A stretch of DNA of 9,813 nucleotides, taken from NCBI GenBank assembly GCA_947629275.1, contig CANRDG010000066.1:1-9813 (forward strand). Reading direction: 5' to 3'. The DNA is from an uncultured Clostridia bacterium (GTDB lineage: Bacteria; Bacillota; Clostridia; Oscillospirales; Ruminococcaceae). A model generated the notes under the pieces. The model worked only from the letters and a program-made list of their open reading frames with translations, did not search any database and was not told the origin of the DNA. The translations under genes and the position numbers were made by a program. This document shows positions 7,099 to 9,813 of this stretch, one piece after another. Within the stretch, counting starts at the first letter, position 1. Each line of letters opens with the position of its first letter.

Positions 7099-7577
7099 CG
7101 ATAAACATTGTTACCATAGGAAAGCTGAAAGAAAAATACTGGCGCGATGCGTGCGATGAATACATAAAGCGTTTGACGGCTTTTGGAAAGGCGGGCATTA
7201 CAGAGCTTTCGGAGGCTCGGCTGCCTGACGAACCGTCTGCGGCGGAGATAAAGGCTGCGCTTGCAAAAGAAAGTGAAGAAATGCGCAAATTTTCTAAAAT
7301 AAAAAACTCTGCGAACGTTGCTTTGTGCATTGAGGGCGATATGCTTTCAAGCGTGCAGCTTTCAGACAGGCTGAAACAGTTTGCGGTGGGCGGAAGATCG
7401 ACGGTGAACTTTTTTGTAGGGTCGTCGTTCGGCATTGACGAGATTTTTAAAAAGGAATGTGATTTCAGGCTTTCGATGTCGCGCATGACATTTCCGCATC
7501 AGCTGGCGAGAATTATGTTGGCGGAGCAGATATACAGAGCATTTTCTATAGGAGCGAATTCAAAATATCACAAATGA
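7095..7577 (+). CDS. rlmH: 23S rRNA pseudouridine-1915 N3-methyltransferase RlmH
   Basis: RlmH is a SPOUT-class (trefoil-knot) methyltransferase that acts as a homodimer on pseudouridine 1915 in helix 69 of 23S rRNA in assembled 70S ribosomes, using SAM. The protein is 160 residues, the family norm. It starts with TINIVTIGKLKEKYW, has the conserved ALCIEGD stretch, the SAM-loop FFVGSSFGIDE (most homologues have a GG pair here) and the knot helix MTFPHQLARIMLAEQIYRAF. It ends in YHK, matching the catalytic Tyr-His tail, although the residue before Tyr is Lys rather than the common Pro. The ATG overlaps the walJ stop by 4 bases and has GGAGAGG (7078-7084) at 10-base spacing, so translation is likely coupled to walJ. 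Confidence 0.95.
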   Translation: MTINIVTIGKLKEKYWRDACDEYIKRLTAFGKAGITELSEARLPDEPSAAEIKAALAKESEEMRKFSKIKNSANVALCIEGDMLSSVQLSDRLKQFAVGGRSTVNFFVGSSFGIDEIFKKECDFRLSMSRMTFPHQLARIMLAEQIYRAFSIGANSKYHK

Positions 7578-7653
7578 ATACGTTATCATAAGAAAATTGG
7601 ATAGAAAATTTATATTTTATGATACATTATTTATATTATTGTATTTTTATAAG

Positions 7654-7662
7654 TGATATAAT
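7654..7662 (+). promoter_or_regulatory. Extended -10 promoter for the GH113 gene
   Basis: TGATATAAT is a perfect TATAAT (7657-7662) with the extended TG. At 17-base spacing the -35 position (7634-7639) reads TATTAT, a poor match, so the promoter may lean on the extended -10 or on an activator. The predicted start is near 7669, giving a leader of about 65 nt. The surrounding 7578-7733 gap is otherwise AT-rich and without a gene. Confidence 0.6.
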
Positions 7663-7663
7663 T

Positions 7664-7675
7664 ATTGTGTACAAT
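7664..7675. promoter_or_regulatory. Operator-like palindrome at the GH113 transcription start
   Basis: ATTGT-GT-ACAAT is an inverted repeat of two perfect 5-base arms with a 2-base centre, lying right after the -10 and across the predicted start. Position and form are like operators of GntR- or LacI-family repressors. No regulator gene is adjacent, so the factor is unknown. Confidence 0.35.
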
Positions 7676-7733
7676 TATGTTTAAGGTATTTTCAAAAACA
7701 TAAAAACCGTTTTTTCGACTGGAGGATAGTTAA

Positions 7734-8666
7734 ATGGAGCTAAGTAATATCAAGGGCATAACCTTTGCACCGTTTGCAAACAGAGGCGTTCTTAGCAAGA
7801 AAGATGCTTTCAAGAGCCTTGAAGCCATAAAAGAACGCACGCCTGCTAATCTTATAATGCTGGTGCCGTGCGGACTTCAGAATGATGCACATTCAGAGAT
7901 AATAAGATACGATACAGAGGCTACCATGAGCGACAGTGAGCTTATCGCTATTATAAGATACGCGAAGAAGCTCGGCTTTAATGTTGGTCTTAAACCTACC
8001 TGCAACTGCAAGGACGGCACTTGGAGGGCTTACATAAACTTCTTTGAAGATGATGTTCCGAATATGCCGACATGGAAAAAATGGTTCGAGTCATACACAG
8101 ACTTTCAGCTGCACTACGCCGAGATCGCAAAGTCCGAGGGCGTTGATCTTTTCGTTTGCGGCTGCGAAATGGTAATGACTGAGCACCGCGAGGACGATTG
8201 GAGGGCGCTTATCCGCAAGATAAGGAGAGCTTACAACGGCATACTTACCTACAATGCGGAGATGTATCTTGAAGAACACGTTTCGTGGTGGGACGAGTTG
8301 GACGCTATATCTTCAAGCGGCTACTACCCGATAGATGAGTGGGATAAACAGATGAAGAGGATAGAGAGCGTTGCTAAGAAATACGATCTGCCGTTTTTCT
8401 TTTCGGAGGTCGGCTGTATGTCGATGTCGGGAGCATCTATGCAGCCTAACAACTGGAGCATGAGAAGCCCTGCCAACCTGAAAGAACAGGAAAGATGGTA
8501 CGAAATGATGTTCTTCTCAACGAAGAAATATCCGTGGGTAGCAGGTCACGTTATATGGTGCTGGTCGGCGACGCCGTATGCTTTGAAGAAAGCGGCTGTT
8601 GATTGGGGCTATGATATTTTCGGAAAACCTGCCGAGAGCGTTGTTGCAAGGTATTTCAATCAGTAA
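7734..8666 (+). CDS. Cytoplasmic glycoside hydrolase family 113 (beta-mannanase-like)
   Basis: The 310-residue protein is a (beta/alpha)8-barrel hydrolase of clan GH-A, best matched to GH113. It opens with IKGITFAPFANRG, has the acid/base Glu145 in VCGCEM followed by WRALIRKIRRAYNGILTYNAE, the WWDELDAI..SGYYPI barrel strand, the nucleophile Glu225 in FFFSEVGC, and a C-terminal PWVAGHVIWCWS. The two glutamates are 80 residues apart, the same spacing as Glu151/Glu231 of the Alicyclobacillus GH113 mannanase. Known GH113 enzymes cleave beta-1,4-mannan and manno-oligosaccharides. There is no signal peptide or carbohydrate-binding module, so it probably acts inside the cell on imported oligosaccharides. 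Seven cysteines also fit a reducing cytoplasm. ATG follows GGAGG (7721-7725) at 8-base spacing. It appears monocistronic. Family call is strong by motif memory; the substrate is inference. Confidence 0.85.
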   Translation: MELSNIKGITFAPFANRGVLSKKDAFKSLEAIKERTPANLIMLVPCGLQNDAHSEIIRYDTEATMSDSELIAIIRYAKKLGFNVGLKPTCNCKDGTWRAYINFFEDDVPNMPTWKKWFESYTDFQLHYAEIAKSEGVDLFVCGCEMVMTEHREDDWRALIRKIRRAYNGILTYNAEMYLEEHVSWWDELDAISSSGYYPIDEWDKQMKRIESVAKKYDLPFFFSEVGCMSMSGASMQPNNWSMRSPANLKEQERWYEMMFFSTKKYPWVAGHVIWCWSATPYALKKAAVDWGYDIFGKPAESVVARYFNQ

Positions 8667-8675
8667 TAAATATTT

Positions 8676-8708
8676 AGTCCTGCTTCATTTAAGGAGCAGG
8701 ACTTTTTT
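8676..8708 (+). terminator. Intrinsic terminator after the GH113 gene
   Basis: AGTCCTGCTTC (8676-8686) pairs with GGAGCAGGACT (8693-8703) through an 11-bp stem with one G-T wobble and a 6-base loop (ATTTAA), followed by a run of six T (8703-8708). It begins 9 bases after the stop codon. The facing glycosyltransferase gene ends within it, and on the minus strand the tail (AAATATTTATTA) is only moderately T-rich, so it may work less well in that direction. Confidence 0.92.
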
Positions 8709-9813
8709 GCGCTTTTTTGAATATTTTAAAGAGGCTGAAAAGACCGTCGGAGGCTATGAGAACAAACAGCGGCAGCATATTTACCATATACCGCGAGCGC
8801 GTTTCCCACAAAAGCAGGAACAGCACAAGTCCAAAAACTGTCAGCCGCAGGACATACAAATTATCGGTACGGCTGTTTATTGCGGACAGAAGAAAAGATG
8901 ATGTCATCAGCAATATGAGCATATTATGGATAACGAACGCCATACACAAAAACGGTACAGACCCACTGAAAAAGCGTTTGGCAGCGCTGTCTTCGGTATC
9001 GCGCAGCTGCCATGTGAGTTGGTAAACGCCGCCCGACCAGGTATAATTCAGTTTATTGATGATATGTTTTGCAAAGCCGATAACGCCCTTTTCGTGAAGT
9101 GTATCGTTTATTTTTTCACGGCATACTTCGTCTCTTGTATGTTTGTCAGGCTGAGAGTAGGTGAATATAAAACTGCCGTCGTCGTAACCTCCCCTGCCGG
9201 TAAGACCCATCATCACCCAGTGTGACGTTGGAAAGCCGTAACGCTCGACGCCCTCGGGGTTTATGATATTGCTAAAGTACATTATCTGTCTTTCGGCGGA
9301 AACTATGCCTGCAAGACCTATCGCTACGGCTGCTGTAAAGCTAAGTGCGCGCTTTAGGTTTACTTTGAAAAACAGATATATTATGAGCGCCACACCTGCA
9401 ACAGCCACGCTGCCTTTTACGCAGAAACCTATTCCGACTGTTACCGCCGTTAAGGCTGAAAAGAGCGCAAAACGTTTCTTACCTGCCGCTTCGGCGGCGC
9501 AAATGCCGAAGTACACTGCCGCCAGCACGAAAGGCATTGATACGACGTCGCTGTAGAATATGCAGGAATACGCGAAAAGGACGGGGTTCAGAAGCACTGA
9601 AAGCATACAAATAAGCTTATGCAGACAGCGTTTGAAAAGTTTATCGCAAAGCTTATACACAAGAAAATACGAAAGCTGCATACACGCAACTGACGCGAGG
9701 GGCGCAGTCAATTTCGGCACATAGCCAAGCACCGCCCTCACGGTTTTATACAAAAGCGTTTGCAGCAAAAACAGCCCCCACTGGTTTGAATATCTTTCAA
9801 GGTAGTGGGTGTG
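8689..9813 (-). CDS. GT-C type multi-pass membrane glycosyltransferase (5' end cut by window)
   Basis: The frame is open from the stop (8689-8691) to the right edge, 374 codons, so the N-terminal part lies outside. A TTG at 9766-9768 is not a credible start: upstream codons continue the protein as HTHYLERYSNQWG, which resembles the conserved RYPNNxG segment of Firmicutes GT-C/GT39-like transferases. Other family-like parts are the loop FYSDVVSMPF, VKGSVAVAG, the segment SHWVMMGLTGRGGYDDG, TWSGGVYQ, and LLWETRSRYMVNMLPLF near the end. Many hydrophobic stretches, roughly eight in the visible part, mark an integral membrane protein. Such enzymes move sugars from polyprenyl-phosphate donors to acceptors outside the membrane, for example in cell-wall glycopolymer or protein glycosylation; donor and acceptor are unknown here. 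The first catalytic Asp motif is expected in the missing part. The stop codon sits in the loop of the GH113 terminator. Confidence 0.75.
   Translation of the reverse strand, partial: HTHYLERYSNQWGLFLLQTLLYKTVRAVLGYVPKLTAPLASVACMQLSYFLVYKLCDKLFKRCLHKLICMLSVLLNPVLFAYSCIFYSDVVSMPFVLAAVYFGICAAEAAGKKRFALFSALTAVTVGIGFCVKGSVAVAGVALIIYLFFKVNLKRALSFTAAVAIGLAGIVSAERQIMYFSNIINPEGVERYGFPTSHWVMMGLTGRGGYDDGSFIFTYSQPDKHTRDEVCREKINDTLHEKGVIGFAKHIINKLNYTWSGGVYQLTWQLRDTEDSAAKRFFSGSVPFLCMAFVIHNMLILLMTSSFLLSAINSRTDNLYVLRLTVFGLVLFLLLWETRSRYMVNMLPLFVLIASDGLFSLFKIFKKAQKSPAP

Noticed and set aside
7585..7623. Inverted repeat ATCATAA/TTATGAT with an inner AAATT/AATTT stem after rlmH, considered as a terminator.
   Set aside because: The stem is almost all A-T with an internal loop and has no clean T tract after it, so it would be unstable. 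It could still mark a transcript end, but the sequence does not support a terminator call.
8599..9556. Several plus-strand frames of 97-102 codons across the right end.
   Set aside because: They are antisense to the membrane glycosyltransferase, whose frame stays open to the window edge and shows consistent transmembrane and family-like segments.

Overview
The window looks like a chromosomal housekeeping segment from a Gram-positive anaerobe of the Clostridia, most likely a Ruminococcaceae/Oscillospiraceae-type gut or rumen bacterium. The basis is inference: moderate GC in the genes with very AT-rich intergenic DNA, SigA-type promoters, strong AGGAGG-like ribosome binding sites, frequent TTG/GTG starts, a murA-walJ-rlmH gene string, heavy use of ATA (Ile) and AGA/AGG (Arg) codons, and a family GH113 mannanase. 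The species cannot be fixed from the sequence alone.

Left block (1-4446, all on the minus strand): ruvC, ruvA, ruvB, glmM and a class I SAM-dependent methyltransferase that runs off the left edge. Gaps between genes are 2 to 39 bases, and a good promoter lies just upstream of ruvC (4517-4545), so this is probably one operon. RuvA, RuvB and RuvC together migrate and cut Holliday junctions. GlmM makes glucosamine-1-phosphate for UDP-GlcNAc synthesis.

Centre (4447-4970): a 524-base divergent intergenic region. It holds the ruvC promoter on the minus strand, a clear murA promoter on the plus strand (4712-4740), a second possible plus-strand promoter, and a predicted murA leader of about 224 nt with several potential hairpins.

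Right block: murA (first committed step of peptidoglycan synthesis), walJ/yycJ (MBL-fold protein) and rlmH (23S rRNA pseudouridine methyltransferase) form a plus-strand cluster. walJ and rlmH overlap by 4 bases. A terminator-like hairpin between murA and walJ may attenuate readthrough. After an AT-rich gap with its own promoter and an operator-like palindrome comes a single gene for a cytoplasmic GH113 glycoside hydrolase, closed by a strong intrinsic terminator. A convergent minus-strand gene for a GT-C type multi-pass membrane glycosyltransferase ends inside that terminator and runs off the right edge.

I see no mobile element, CRISPR array, tRNA, rRNA, phage gene or obvious novel system. 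The points worth a second look are regulatory (murA leader, GH113 operator, murA-walJ attenuator) plus the layout that puts glmM and murA on divergent transcripts from one control region.
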